64,000 bases of DNA from Corallium rubrum. Taxonomy: Eukaryota; Cnidaria; Anthozoa; Scleralcyonacea; Coralliidae. This document shows, piece after piece, positions 50,671 through 61,930 of this stretch. Both the position numbers and the translations under genes were made by a program. Below the pieces are notes generated by a model. That model had not been told where the DNA came from. It saw nothing but the letters and a program-made list of their open reading frames with translations, and did no database searches. The DNA lies in NCBI GenBank assembly GCA_964035015.1, contig OZ035998.1:52815647-52879646 (forward strand), in the 5' to 3' direction. How positions within the stretch are numbered: the stretch's first letter is position 1; every line of letters starts with the position of its first letter.

Positions 50671-51023
50671 CAGTGGCGTAGCCAGGGGGGGGGGGGGAGC
50701 TGTGGGAGCCGCGGCTCCCCCCTTTAGATATAAAGCAACAGACATGTAACAACAAAACTGATGCAAAATGAATTATGTCAGGAAATAAACTGTAAACAAT
50801 GTATTCAATCTACTGAGTGTATGCATTTTGAGTATCTGTGTGGCGTTTGCATGTTTTGAGTATTTATATATGACGTTTTTTAACCTTTAGGGTCTGTAAA
50901 ATCTTCCTCCAAAAGCCAGGAAATGGCATTTCAGCGACTCTCGATTTCAAAATTTCCCGGGGGAGCATGCCCCTGGACCCCTGATTTCGGCTCCCCCCTT
51001 TCAAAATCCTGGCTACACCCCTG
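50671..51023. mobile_element. hAT-type MITE with 8-bp target duplication
   Basis: The ends CAGTGGCGTAGCCAGG and CCTGGCTACACCCCTG are imperfect inverted repeats starting CAG. CCTACCTT flanks both sides (50663-50670 and 51024-51031), as for hAT elements. 353 bp, no coding. Confidence 0.92.
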
Positions 51024-51344
51024 CCTACCTTTACCTAACTCTTAAGAATCATTATTTTCTTATGACTGCCATGACCTCACCCAACCTCAGCAATAAACCT
51101 TAATGTCTAATGGGTATACAAAAATTCATTTGAAGAACCTGAAATAACGGAACACTGGAGAAAGGCCCTATAGAGTCCAGAGAAAAACAGTTGTTGTATG
51201 TAGTATTTAATTATAGCTCCTGCTAGAAAAATTACAAAGTTTCGTGATATGATATTTGTGTTTGGGTAAAAGATTCATAATTTTTTGGAAAATATTAATT
51301 TAAACTAAATGAAGGTGACAAGGATTTTGAATGCCTCCAATGTT

Positions 51345-51482
51345 TAACCCTTTACTGAGCACAGATGCTTGTTGTCTACTTAGTACTTAGTACTTATTAA
51401 TTTTACTCTGGCAAGATGATTTTACTAGCTCGTCAAGGGGAGAGCTGCTGGAAATCTCGTCAATAAAGCCATAAAGGGTTAA
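51345..51482. mobile_element. Small MITE with TTAACCCTTTA ends
   Basis: TTTAACCCTTTACTGAGC on the left is mirrored by ATAAAGGGTTAA on the right. Confidence 0.6.
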
Positions 51483-51589
51483 AATGCTGTGAAAAAGAAT
51501 GTCCGTTTTTTCTTAAATTTTTTATAATATAATTTTTTCTTTTTCATTATAATTATTTAAGAAATAGAAAACATTTCCGTGTTTCTATA

Positions 51590-51725
51590 GAGTTATAGAA
51601 ACACGAGTGGAAGTTTGAGAGAACGAGAAATTGTAGTGGTAACACGAGCCTGCAGGTCGAGTATTTCCACGCTATTTCGAGTTCTTCCAAACTTCCACAA
51701 GTGTTTCTGTAACTCTATAAGAACA
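51590..51725. repeat. Foldback (TAGAGTTATAGAAACACGAG)
   Basis: The left arm 51594-51625 is inverted at 51688-51720; GAAGTTTG/CAAACTTC extends the stem. A third partial copy of CATAGAGTTATAGAAACACG is at 51912. Confidence 0.78.
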
Positions 51726-52391
51726 CGGGGAAAATGTTTTCTATTTCCTTTATAAAATAACCCGTCAAAATAGATTAAACGTTAAAATTAATCCAAATAA
51801 AAAGTGTAAATTCTGATTACCCACCACGGATGGCGTATTGGATTGCGTTTGATTGTACAAATTTTAATTAGAATGATGGCGTATTGGATGGCGTAATCTA
51901 TCCCTATTTTCCATAGAGTTATAGAAACACGACTTTTAGCCAATCACCGCTTGCGTTTTCAAAATGTTATTTTATAATAATAACTATGCACTGTTTTCTA
52001 TCACTTTACACCCACTAATAAATCACGGTCTTTGAGTATACAACTTCTAAACTTCATTAGTTCTCCCGGCTCCCTCACAGTCTTGTTACTGATCAATGGT
52101 AAAAATAGCAAATAGTAACATTTTTAAAAATACAAGACAAAGCATAAACCGAAAACAAACATCTTGAGAAATATTTTGCTTCTCATTAATTATCAGTTTG
52201 TTTTAATACCCTTGCACAATTGCCTATTTTTATCTACTTCACCTTTTTAAGCTACTGTCACACGACGCGACTTTTAGAGCAACTTACAACAAATTTACCC
52301 ACTAAAAGAAATCGCAAGTTGCCTAGAGGGGTGTTTACACGCAAACACATTTTCCTCAAATATGTTGATCCTCAGAGTCACTAGTCATAAG

Positions 52392-52490
52392 ATGAAGTAC
52401 TTCCTTCTGATTTATTTCCTACCGCTGGTCTTCTCTAATGTCATTGCAGACTCACGCGGTTACAGATCAGCTTCGAAGGAGGCAATTTGA
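52392..52490 (+). CDS. Candidate 32-residue secreted peptide
   Basis: ATG at 52392 opens MKYFLLIYFLPLVFSNVIA, a convincing signal peptide, followed by DSRGYRSASKEAI and a stop. It lies 59 bp before the PDIA5-like start, so it could also be an upstream frame in that mRNA. No known family. Confidence 0.35.
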   Translation: MKYFLLIYFLPLVFSNVIADSRGYRSASKEAI

Positions 52491-52548
52491 AGGCCACACG
52501 TGGCATTTGCTTTTTATTTGATTTACATTTTCTGCTCAGATCAAGAAA

Positions 52549-52581
52549 ATGAAGGGAATTTACTTTGTAATAATCGCTCTG
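52549..52581 (+). CDS. PDIA5: PDIA5-like exon 1
   Basis: Eleven codons from AAAATG to CTG before GTAAGT; the first half of the signal peptide. Confidence 0.8.
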
Positions 52582-53697
52582 GTAAGTCCACTTAGTAAAA
52601 CTATATTTAGGCTAACTTTGGAATCTGGACAACTTGTTGAAGTCAGTGCAACTTGCATCGCCAGCTGTCAAGTGTCAATGGCTTTATGACTATAAAATGA
52701 GCAAGCAACGTTTCTTTTTCTTTCATAATACAGTCTCTGATTGCAGTACAATGTCGAAAGCAAAAGAATAATGATAGAAAGAATATTATAACCATTGACG
52801 ATGTGAAATTGTTGAAGAAAATCATTAAAACGCACACGAACCTCCTGATTCTCTTCTTCCAGACAGGTAAGCTTAAATAATAGTTTTATAGTATCAGATA
52901 AACATTAATAAATATGTTTTTAATATGCTCGAATAATCTTATCATGGTTAATAATCTTAGTTAGAACTTATCCTAAACTATCCTTAAATGCATGGGTATA
53001 TTTTATGATATATTAAATTGCATATATTAATTATAATATTCAAACTTATTAACGAAACGAATTTTTATTGCCTATTGTTTATAATGATAAACAACGTCAA
53101 ATATTTATTCAGCTTAATTTCTCTAATATCTAATTAGTTTGTTAGATTTGAGTAGCTCCTAGTAAAAGTCTTTTGAGCTGGTTTTTCTAATTTTCAATAA
53201 TATATAAAAACTCTGGGCTAATAGTTTTTGCAATCATTATAGAATACACCAATTTTTTAAAACTTGAAACCTTGATTTATTGCCATGTCAGTTTGTGGTC
53301 TGCAATGAATGAATATGAGTGATTGATTGTAATGTATGTAACTAGGGTGCACAATTTTGAAGTCTAGCAGGGGTGCAACCAGGAATTTTGGAAGACAAAT
53401 GTTTTAGCTGAGTACTGAAATTAAGGAACAGATTACGATGATGTTGATGATTTCCAAGTTTTTTCAGACAACAGCGTTATTATATAGGATTTTGTAATAG
53501 CAGAACGATAGCTAATTATTGGAGAACTTTGACTGTCAGTGTAAGCACAAAGTCTGTGTCTTTCCAAATCCTGTGGTATATTGCTTCATCCTCACAGAAA
53601 ATTTAAGACTGCTTTGGAGTAAAAAAAGTCTCAGTAAAACTAAATTGAACAACATGAACTTGAGAAATGGGATATCCAACAGACTGCAATGCTTATA

Positions 53698-53734
<37 letters not shown>

Positions 53735-53889
53735 CAAAGTAATGCTACCACTGGCATTGAGAGTGCTCAAGAGTCTGATGATCGCCCCGAGCGTGAAACT
53801 CGAGTAACTGACATTTTTAGTTCTCTGTTTTTTAGTTTTTTAGTATTGTAGTATATTGATGAAAGTTTTATCTATCTAATGGTTTAAAG

Positions 53890-53964
<75 letters not shown>

Positions 53965-56900
53965 GAAACAACAGAAAAAGGCACTCTCATTAAAGGAGCT
54001 TAGTCACAGAAAGGCAGACACCCACTTTCCCCAACCTTAACTGTCTCTCTATATAATTTTTGCCAAATGAAAGTACTTATGATTTCACTATAGGTAGACT
54101 TCTTCTCTTGATGAATAAAATCATCTGGTGTTAGCCAGAGTAAAGTACTAAAAAGCCCCAAAGCAAAAAGGTTAATATATAGTAGCTATAGTATATATGT
54201 ATATGACATTCTTTCATTTTGAAACAAGATGTCACACTTATGATTAAGTAGAACTGACTGCATGTGTACTGCAGTGGTGTGTAAATTAAGTTTAAAAATA
54301 TCTGAGTGAGTAATGGGGTATTCTGTACTCTACATAAGGTTTAATATTCTGGACGGTTATTTTTGAAAAGTCTAGTCATTGAAGAGACATAAGTACATAA
54401 GTTTCATAAAATGAATGCACTGCACAGTGTAACATCTTCAACTGTAATGCTGCATGAGTCATTTTTGTGGGATGGTCAGTACAGTACAGTACAGTACAGT
54501 ACAGTACAGTACAGTACAGTACAGTACAGTACAGTACAGTACAGTACAGTACAGTACAGTACAGTATGGGGTGGTGCAGTGCCAGTGCAGTACAGTACAG
54601 TGCCAGTACAGTATAGTACAGTGCCAGTACAGTGCCATTACAGTGCCAGTACAGTGCCAGTACAGTGCCGGTAGGTACGGTATGGTACAGTACAGTACAG
54701 TATGGTATGGTACAATACAGTACAGTACCTGCAGTACTGTGCAGTGCCAGTGCAGTGCAGTACAGTGCCAGTACAGTACACTACACTACACTACACTACA
54801 CTACACTACACTACACTACACTACACTACACTACACTACCCTACCCCACCCCACCCCACCCCACCCCACACCACACCACACCACACCACACCACACCACA
54901 CTACAGTATTGGACAGTACAGTATTGGACAGTACTAGTATGGTGGTATGGTACAGTACTGTACAATACTCTATGGTACAGTAAATTATTCTATTGTGAGA
55001 CAAGTTGTATGTAAAATTGCATTGTGTAAGGGGGCCTTGCACTAAAGGTGGTGTCCCATCGTTCAAAAGGCTTTTAAATTGAGTTTTGCTTTGAAAGGTG
55101 CTAAGTGTAAGTAAGTTTGAGGTGTTAGTTTACTAAATATTGCAGATCTAAGTTTTACCACTTTGGTTGTATGCATGCCAAGTTTAGGCCATTGGGAAAC
55201 ACCTTAGTTTTAATGGTGACAGTTAATATGTTCACTTGACAAATTTATTACAGGCGTAGAGCAATTAAATTTTAATTGCAGTGCGCCAGGCGGTAAACAC
55301 ACTAATGCGTTGTGTTTTATAGTGTGTAAACTAGGCAGTAAACATGCTAGTGGGTCAGGTTTGTGTATAAGGCTAGTGTACTGTAGACAAACACGCTAGT
55401 GGGTCAGGTTAGTGTATAAGGCTAGTATACTGTAGACAAACACACTAGTGGGTCAAGTTAGTGTATAAGCTATAGACGGTGGGTCAGGTTAGTGTATAAG
55501 GCTAGTATACTGTAGACAAACACACTAGTGGGTCAAGTTAGTGTATAAGCTAAACAGTAAACACGCTAGTGGGTCAAGTTAGTGTATAACTTAAACAGTA
55601 AACACGCTAGTACGTCAGGTTAGTGTATAAGCTACTGTACTGTGGACACTAAACATGCTACTGGGTCAAGTTAGTGTATAACCTAGACGGTGGGTCAGGT
55701 TAGTGTATAACCTATAGACGGTGGGTCAGGTTAGTGTATAACCTAGACGGTGGGTCAAGTTAGTGTATAACCTAGACGGTGGGTCAAGTTAGTGTATAAC
55801 CTAGACGGTGGGTCAGGTTAGTGTATAAGCTATAGACGGTGAGTCAGGTTAGTGTATAACCTAGACGGTGGGTCAAGTTAGTGTATAACCTAGACGGTGG
55901 GTCAAGTTAGTGTATAACCTAGACGGTGGGTCAGGTTAGTGTATAAGCTATAGACGGTGGGTCAAGTTAGTGTATAAGCTAGACGGTGGGTCAAGTTAGT
56001 GTATAACCTAGACGGTGGGTCAGGTTAGTGTATAAGCTATAGACGGTGGGTCAGGTTAGTGTATAAGCTAGACGGTGGGTCAAGTTAGTGTATAACCTAG
56101 ACGGTGGGTCAAGTTAGTGTATAACCTAGACGGTGGTTCAGGTTAGTGTATAAGCTAGGTAATAAACCATCGTCTGTGAATGGAGACGACCTTATATAAT
56201 CTTCCGGACAGGAGATCAGGGTTGTCTGTTTTTGCAGGGAAGATACGCCACGTCGCACCAGGAACCACTACATGATGTAACATTTTCCAATGCATAATAA
56301 AAGTAATATTTACTGAAAATATCTGAACTAAAATATCTGAATGAACGTGTATACGGTGGGTCAGGTTAGTGTATAAGCTAGGCAATAAACCATCGTCAGG
56401 TGAGATGTGAGACGTTTAGCAAGGGCGGACATAAACAGTGTTTTCACGTTATCTATTTGTCCTCTCTTTTATTTAACACTTCCGTAGACGCTGTTTTTGT
56501 TTAGCAAGGGCGGACATAAACAGTGTTTTCACTTTATTTATCTATTTTTTTACTCTCGCTCATCCTTTTTGCGCCCCCTTCTTTTTTGCTCATCGACGGT
56601 GAGAATAGCAAATGTCTTTTGCATCTCATTGATTTTTTATTGTTATTTTGCTCTGATTGGCTAATTTTTGGTCACATGAGTATCTTATATTAAAGCTCCA
56701 GGGCTCTCCGGGAAGAAACAAGAGGAGCCTGACAAAAAGAGCTCGCCAAAGTGGTAAGGGGCTCTTTTTAGAGCCCCTGGGAATTATACAGAAACTGGGT
56801 AGTGGATGGGTCTACTAACATAATTAATGACATCGAGATTATTTGAGAATGAGTTAGCACTGCAGTCCTTGCACAGTGGATAGTTTATACTTTATAGAAG

Positions 56901-59900
56901 AATATAGTAACAATTTTATTACAGTAAATAAAATTATGTTAAACATTTTAATTTCTAAACAAAAATAACATGAAAATGATGAAAAGCAAATTATCAATAT
57001 TACAAAATAGGAAAAAGTTAGAGATGTCCATAGACATACTGTACAGTTCAGTGTCAGTGACAATGTGAATTGTGACATAGTGACTAAGTGACTACATTGA
57101 GCCATTGACAGATTATCCTTATTTACAATTTTACATGTTTCTCACTCAGTAACTCTGTAAGACAGTAAGACTGTAACTGCAGTATATACTATAACTTATA
57201 ACTGCTGTATATATTAGTACGTAACAGTGTCACTCAGACTACTCAGTGCAGAGTGCTAATTCACATCGATGCAAATGCAATCAGATATTCAGATTATCAG
57301 ATTTTTTCATCAAATTCATCACTACTGTTGCTGCAGGCGCTGCTGGTATCGCTGCCTATTTCATGGGTTTTTCCCTTAAAATGACGATCCACATTGTGTT
57401 TCGTCACTTTGTTTGTGCCGTCGATAAATATTTTCATCGCCTTTTTTGCGTTTCCTCGACATGTGGGGTGCTGTAAGATTGAAGTTGGATTTCGACTGCA
57501 AACTTTGCACCATATCGACACTACTGAAGTTGCACCTTCGACTTCTTCGGTTTTAACACCCAAGTTGTCTTCTTTCCCCCACGACTTGAAGTTTAACTTT
57601 GATCCCTTTTGAATTTAATGCCACCATATATTAACATTCATCATTCATATATTCAATCGACGCCATTTTTAGATTTTGAGAGCATGGATAACATCCAACC
57701 TCGTACCCAGGGCCTTCTGAAAATGGCGGGGCGGAGAGAAGACCCTGGCAAAGGCTGGTCACGTGACACCAATAATTTTGGAATATTTTTATGAGTGACT
57801 CACGCTGTACCGGGGGGCGCGGTACAGTCACTGATAAACAAGTATAGTTGGCTTGTTATTCAGCAAACTATTTAAGCAACCAAGAATAACAAAAACCGTA
57901 CAAATAACAAGACATTCTCTTAACAAATTTATAAAATCAGTTAATGACCATCTTTAGTAAGAAGCGTATATACTAAAACATATTTGCTTTATACTGAATG
58001 CAAGCAAGAAGTGTTTATTTGTTTCTGGACTATCCGAATCTAATTTAAAAAGTTTAGAAATCTACAAAGCCAAAGTCTTCAATGCTAATCTATAATGTTC
58101 GTCAATCGTAGTATTGTTGTTGATCGAATATTTGTATTAAAGTACATGAACCTCAAAGTCAACGAGGACAGCAGACTCGAATATGCCGTTTGGGTATAAA
58201 TCGACAGATCAACAATTAAATTAACACAAATCCCAAACGTGTGGACAAGAAACATAAATGTGCTATACTGGACGGTAAATAAACTTCCAACAATCAACAG
58301 CATTCGAATATTTTAAGTGTATGTAGCAGTACCTGTATTAAACCGCAGTAGTATTTGAAAGCGGGTTTCTGTTTATCAGTTTATGATCGTTCATCACCTT
58401 CGGCTTCATTTCTAGCGATTGACAGCAACAAATATGAATTATCCAGCAAATGTCGTAAATTTTGAAGTATATCTCATTTATTTACCGCTCCAATTAATTT
58501 AACGTTACAGGACTTGCAACAACCTTCAACATTTATGAATTATGAGAACCGAATCAACCGCTCCCCCCAGGACGGGCGAAGCTCAAATTATCCACGTGAC
58601 CAAATACTCCAAGAATCTTGGAGTATTTTGGAATCACGTGACCAGCCTTTGCCAGGGTCTTCTCATCTCGCCATTTTGAAAGCAGATAAGACCCTGGGTA
58701 CGAGGTTGGATAACATCCTAGTTCCAGTACTAATACTCGGCCACAAACTGTCATGCCAGCAATTCTCCTTCTCAAGCACTGATACGCACGTTTTGGGAAC
58801 GAGATTGCCAGCGATTAAAGAAAACTTAAAGCTTGCAAAATTGATTGATAAAATCCAAACTTTATAGTGTTTTGTTGTTCACTTCAAGTTCCCACAGTAT
58901 ATTCAATACTACTAGGAAGGTAGGTAGGTTTTTTTTGTAAGATATTCTATTTAAGGCGCTTGATTTTTCGAGCTCGCCAACCGTTTTGAGGCGCGTTTTC
59001 CAGGCGCGCGGGCGCTAGCGCGCCTTTCCTTGAGAGCCCTGTTAAAAGCTCGTTGTTTGTTTACACTCTACGTTTCTCTCTGACGAAGGACCTTCACTCG
59101 AAACGTTAGAAAGTACGTTCAATATTTTCGGAAGTACTCAAACCTTACTATATTTCGAAGCTTCTAGGACAGCGTCGGCCACGGTTGAAATCCAAATATT
59201 ACCAGGGTTAAGTCACGTTGGCCTGAAAAACAGAGAAAAATCTTCTCGACGTTTCAAGCGAAGGCCCTTCGTCAGGAGAAATTAGGGCCTTCGAAGGGCC
59301 TTCGCTCGAAACGTCGAGAAGATTTTTCTCTGTTTTTCAGGCCAACGTGACTTAACCCTGGTAATATTATTATATTTCGACTGCCTGCGCAGCACACTAC
59401 TTTTATTTCACTGTTTGAACTAACAGTACATATAGAACAACGATTGATCGGCATGTATAAGGAAATTAGGCAAATCATAAAAATTGAAACATCTGCTTCC
59501 ACATACACGTATTAAATCTTCATATACCTTCCCAACAATCATTGGGACACTAGATTTTCTTTCCTTGCGTACATGCCAATCTCGTTACCAGAGCCAAATA
59601 TGCCCTGCTGCACGCGTGGCAAGATGGCGCTGGGAACGATATTGAAAGCATGCATGTACGCAATCTCGTTCCCCAACATCTCATCTCATCTAGAATTCAG
59701 GATTATCCTGAATATTAAAGAAATTAATTCCCCCCTCTCCTCCCCCCCTCTCCCCCCTCTAAACCCAACCCTAAACCTAACCACAACCCCCCAGAAACCC
59801 TAAATCCGTAACTACGACTCCCCGGTGCTCCTAAATCTAACCACAACCCTCCAGGAAAAAGCTCCACCTCTCAGACTCCAAAACGTAAACAGGCACATTG

Positions 59901-61316
59901 CAATCATCATGTCCAATGGTAGCTTGTAAATATAGCTCATTAAGTGTTTGGAAAGTGCTTGAGGTGGTTGTATTTGCAGGCTAGTCAAATGGTAGCATGC
60001 AGTCATACTGAAACGTATAAAGACAATATATGTGTACATGTACGATACTTGCTCGGTCGGCACTTCAGTGCCTAACCCAATTACCCAAACAAAAACTTTA
60101 ATTCTAATCAGTAATGAGCATGGCAACGGTTCGTTCGTTCGTTCGTTCGTTCGTTCGTTCGTTCGTTCGTTCGTTCGTTCGTTCGTTCGTTCGTTCGTTC
60201 GTTCGTTCGTTCGTTCGTTCGTTCGTTCGTTCGTTCGTTCGTTCGTTCGTTCGTTCGTTCGTTCGTTCGTTCGTTCGTTCGTTCGTTCGTTCGTTCGTTC
60301 GTTCGTTCGTTCGTTCGTTCGTTCGTTCGTTCGTTCGTTCGTTCGTTCGTTCGTTCGTTCGTTCGTTCGTTCGTTCGTTCGTTCGTTCGTTCGTTCGTTC
60401 GTTCGTTCGTTCGTTCGTTCGTTCGTTCGTTCGTTCGTTCGTTCGTTCGTTCGTTCGTTCGTTCGTTCGTTCGTTCGTTCGTTCGTTCGTTCGTTCGTTC
60501 GTTCGTTCGTTCGTTCGTTCGTTCGTTGGTTGGAAACACCGTTATGTAATGTCTGCAATGTTACTGTATTATAATTATGTTAATGTATATTGTGAAACTT
60601 TTAGTTGCTTATATAATAAATATATCTTTTAGACAAAGACGTATCAGAAAAATTAGATTTATTGGGTCTTTTTGCTCAGGAATTTAAAGGAAAAGGGACG
60701 GTAGCTTCAGTGAATTGTGGGTATGTTGATTATGGAAATTTCAATTTATTTTTACAAACTTTTGTAGTAGGAAATTTACGAAAAACGAATAGTCAAAAGA
60801 AATGTCAAGAAATGCTTTGGAAACTCGACGAACTTCAAAGATTCTATAAGGAGGACTGATTTCATGTTGAGATGGTACTCACCGACACCGTGCAATCTTT
60901 TGTTTTAAACATTTTAATATTTAAATAACACGGTTGAGTGATTAAACCCAAACGCTGCTTTGGATGATTGCTTCAAAAATACATTGTCCACACTATGCAC
61001 AAGTTTGCATAAACATGAAAAACAATATGGTCTGGAAAGACCATATTTAGATTGACTATGTCTATTATTGACTAGAGTAAGAGTCAGCCTACATGTTGTG
61101 GTGTAACTTCCACGGAAGAGGTAGCTACGCAGTCTTGAGTAGAGCACATCGCTAAAGCATTGCAATACCAGCTATTGGTACATACCATGAAGTATTTGTC
61201 TCATTGTTTTCCAGGGAGTATTCCAAAGTTTGCAAGAAATTCAAAGTCTCGACCAAACATGGTTCAGTATTAAAGCACTACAAGTAAGTTTGGTATATCT
61301 ATTTTAGTTATATGTA

Positions 61317-61388
<72 letters not shown>

Positions 61389-61816
61389 AGTATATAGAGT
61401 GCTGCGTGGGCCGTGTTTTGGATAGAGCAATGTGAAAAAGTGGTAAACTGCCAAGAATAACTTTGATATGGGAATACTGCACGACGTTTAATTTCAAGCG
61501 AAGCTCTTCATCAGAGTGAAATCGGTATTTTGATTAAGGGCTCCACTTGAAACGTCAGTATTTTCGGCGTTATCAAAAGTACTTTTGACAGTTTACGACT
61601 TTTTCACTTTGCTCTACATATCATGTACTGCATGATCATGTTTGGCATTTTACAAGTACAGGTAGACACTGTTAGTTTATTCCGATACTTCTTCATACAG
61701 TATAGTTATGATGTCATGTTTACTGACTGCTAATTACTAAATACTAATTACTAACTTTGTTCTTTGCCAGGAGTGGTAAATTTAATAAAGATTATGATAG
61801 AAAAGACACGTTAAAG
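52549..61816 (+). CDS. PDIA5: PDIA5-like protein disulfide isomerase, first five exons
   Basis: Exons 52549-52581, 52734-52866, 60633-60720, 61215-61283 and 61771-61816 join in phase at consensus GT-AG sites. The start MKGIYFVIIALSLIAVQC is a signal peptide split by intron 1. Then come IITIDDVKLLKKIIKTHTNLL, FAQEFKGKGTVASVNCG, YSKVCKKFKVS and SGKFNKDYDRKDTLK. This order matches the N-terminal non-catalytic thioredoxin-like domain of PDIA5, an ER enzyme with three CxxC domains that would lie beyond the window. The Cys pair CG...VCKKF is also present in that family. The 7.8-kb second intron is full of repeats. No damage is seen in the exons. Confidence 0.82.
52734..52866 (+). CDS. PDIA5: PDIA5-like exon 2
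   Basis: Acceptor ATAATACAG and donor GTAAGC. It completes the signal peptide and the first strand and helix of the thioredoxin-like fold. Confidence 0.82.
52867..53690. other. PDIA5-like intron 2, start
   Basis: AT-rich, no recognised repeat family or gene. Confidence 0.4.
53694..53733. repeat. (TA)n microsatellite
   Basis: TA run with one G interruption. Confidence 0.93.
53893..53961. repeat. (TA)n microsatellite
   Basis: About 34 uninterrupted TA units. Confidence 0.95.
54476..54990. repeat. Evolving pentanucleotide array
   Basis: ACAGT units (54476-54566) pass through GCCAGTACAGT variants to ACTAC units (54778-54838), then ACCCC and ACCAC units, and back to TACAGT words. Open frames here are artefacts. 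Confidence 0.95.
55265..56160. repeat. About 30-bp minisatellite
   Basis: The core GTGGGTCAGGTTAGTGTATA followed by AGCTAGAC or ACCTAGAC repeats about thirty times, with longer 5' units that include ACAAACACGCTA. A single unit reappears at about 56354. Confidence 0.95.
56400..57296. repeat. Intronic stretch with a 43-bp direct repeat
   Basis: GTTTAGCAAGGGCGGACATA with AACAGTGTTTTCAC follows at 56413 and again at 56500. A hairpin of GGGGCTC/GAGCCCC lies at 56758. The rest is not recognised. Confidence 0.6.
57297..57612 (-). pseudogene. Zinc-finger exon of the ZNF862/KIAA1586 (hAT-related) type
   Basis: The open minus frame reads LNFKSWGKEDNLGV, VVSIWCKVCSRNP and NKVTKHNVDRHFKGKTHEIG. A Cys-x2-Cys followed about 40 residues later by H-x3-5-H is the TTF/BED-like finger of hAT-derived proteins. 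No transposase core is near, so it is an isolated fragment. Confidence 0.5.
57696..58708. mobile_element. 1-kb MITE with 9-bp target duplication (CAACCTCGTACCCAGGG ends)
   Basis: The ends CAACCTCGTACCCAGGG and CCCTGGGTACGAGGTTG are perfect inverted copies extended by AGACCCTGGCAAAGGCTGGT. GATAACATC flanks both sides (57687-57695 and 58709-58717). The interior has no recognised gene; CCAAGAATCTTGG lies near the right end. Confidence 0.9.
59073..59115 (+). ncRNA. Hammerhead-like motif, single
   Basis: Core CTGACGA at 59080-59086, AGGACCTTCACTC for a weakened stem II, GAAA, CGTT, then AGA pairing with TCT for a short stem I. Confidence 0.5.
59215..59345 (-). ncRNA. Palindrome with a hammerhead-like motif
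   Basis: On the minus strand CTGACGA (59275-59269), AGGGCCTTCGCTT, GAAA (59255-59252) and cleavage triplet GTC are followed by GAGAA, which pairs perfectly with TTCTC before the core as a 5-bp stem I. Outer arms (GGCCTGAAAAACAGAGAAAA) are inverted at 59320-59342. The plus-strand half lacks the CTGACGA core. Confidence 0.6.
59346..60128. other. Intronic stretch with CAATCTCGT remnants and telomere-like words
   Basis: 59578-59645 is bounded by CAATCTCGTTACCAGAGCC and an inverted GGCGCTGGGAACGATATTG. 59755-59815 has CCCTAAACC-like words. No gene. Confidence 0.5.
60129..60527. repeat. (GTTC)n tetranucleotide array, about 100 units
   Basis: Uninterrupted GTTC repeat of 399 bp, ending 105 bp before PDIA5-like exon 3. 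Frames through it are artefacts. Confidence 0.98.
60633..60720 (+). CDS. PDIA5: PDIA5-like exon 3
   Basis: Acceptor ATCTTTTAG and donor GTATGT. It encodes KDVSEKLDLLGLFAQEFKGK and GTVASVNCG. Confidence 0.85.
60790..61061. mobile_element. MITE copy (GGTCTGGAAAC family), diverged
   Basis: It has GGAAACTCGACGAACTTCAA, AATAACACGGTTGAGTGATT and a terminal GATTGACTATG. Fourth copy in the window, in PDIA5-like intron 3. Confidence 0.75.
61215..61283 (+). CDS. PDIA5: PDIA5-like exon 4
   Basis: Acceptor GTTTTCCAG and donor GTAAGT. It encodes EYSKVCKKFKVSTKHGSVLK. Confidence 0.85.
61319..61383. repeat. (TA)n microsatellite
   Basis: About 32 TA units, 35 bp after exon 4. Confidence 0.95.
61405..61620. 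ncRNA. Palindrome with decayed hammerhead-like core
   Basis: Outer arms (AAAAAGTGGTAAACTG and CAGTTTACGACTTTTTC) are inverted. On the minus strand CTGATGA (61514-61508) is followed by AGAGCTTCGCTT and GAAA, but extra bases separate it from ACGTC. Probably inactive. Confidence 0.45.
61771..61816 (+). CDS. PDIA5: PDIA5-like exon 5
   Basis: Acceptor CTTTGCCAG and donor GTACAG. It encodes SGKFNKDYDRKDTLK. Later exons lie beyond the window. Confidence 0.78.
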
Positions 61817-61829
61817 GTACAGTCGTACG

Positions 61830-61930
61830 CAGTCTTAGTACTCATCATTAATAATTCATGAGGAAAACACAAAGGAAATCAGTACGATGTCGGTGGTTTT
61901 ATATCTGATAAAACTATTGACGTTAGAAAG
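61830..61930. repeat. Dispersed TCATGAATTATTAATG repeat
   Basis: Inverted relative to the copies at 5900-6060 and 21500-21640; shares GTACTGATTTCCTTTGTG and TCCTCATGAATTATTAATGA. Confidence 0.65.

Noticed and set aside
54411-55066. Frames with repeated STVQY and HYTTL words
   Set aside because: Artefact of the pentanucleotide array.
60032-60632. Frames of repeated SFVR and TNER words
   Set aside because: Artefact of the GTTC array, open on both strands.
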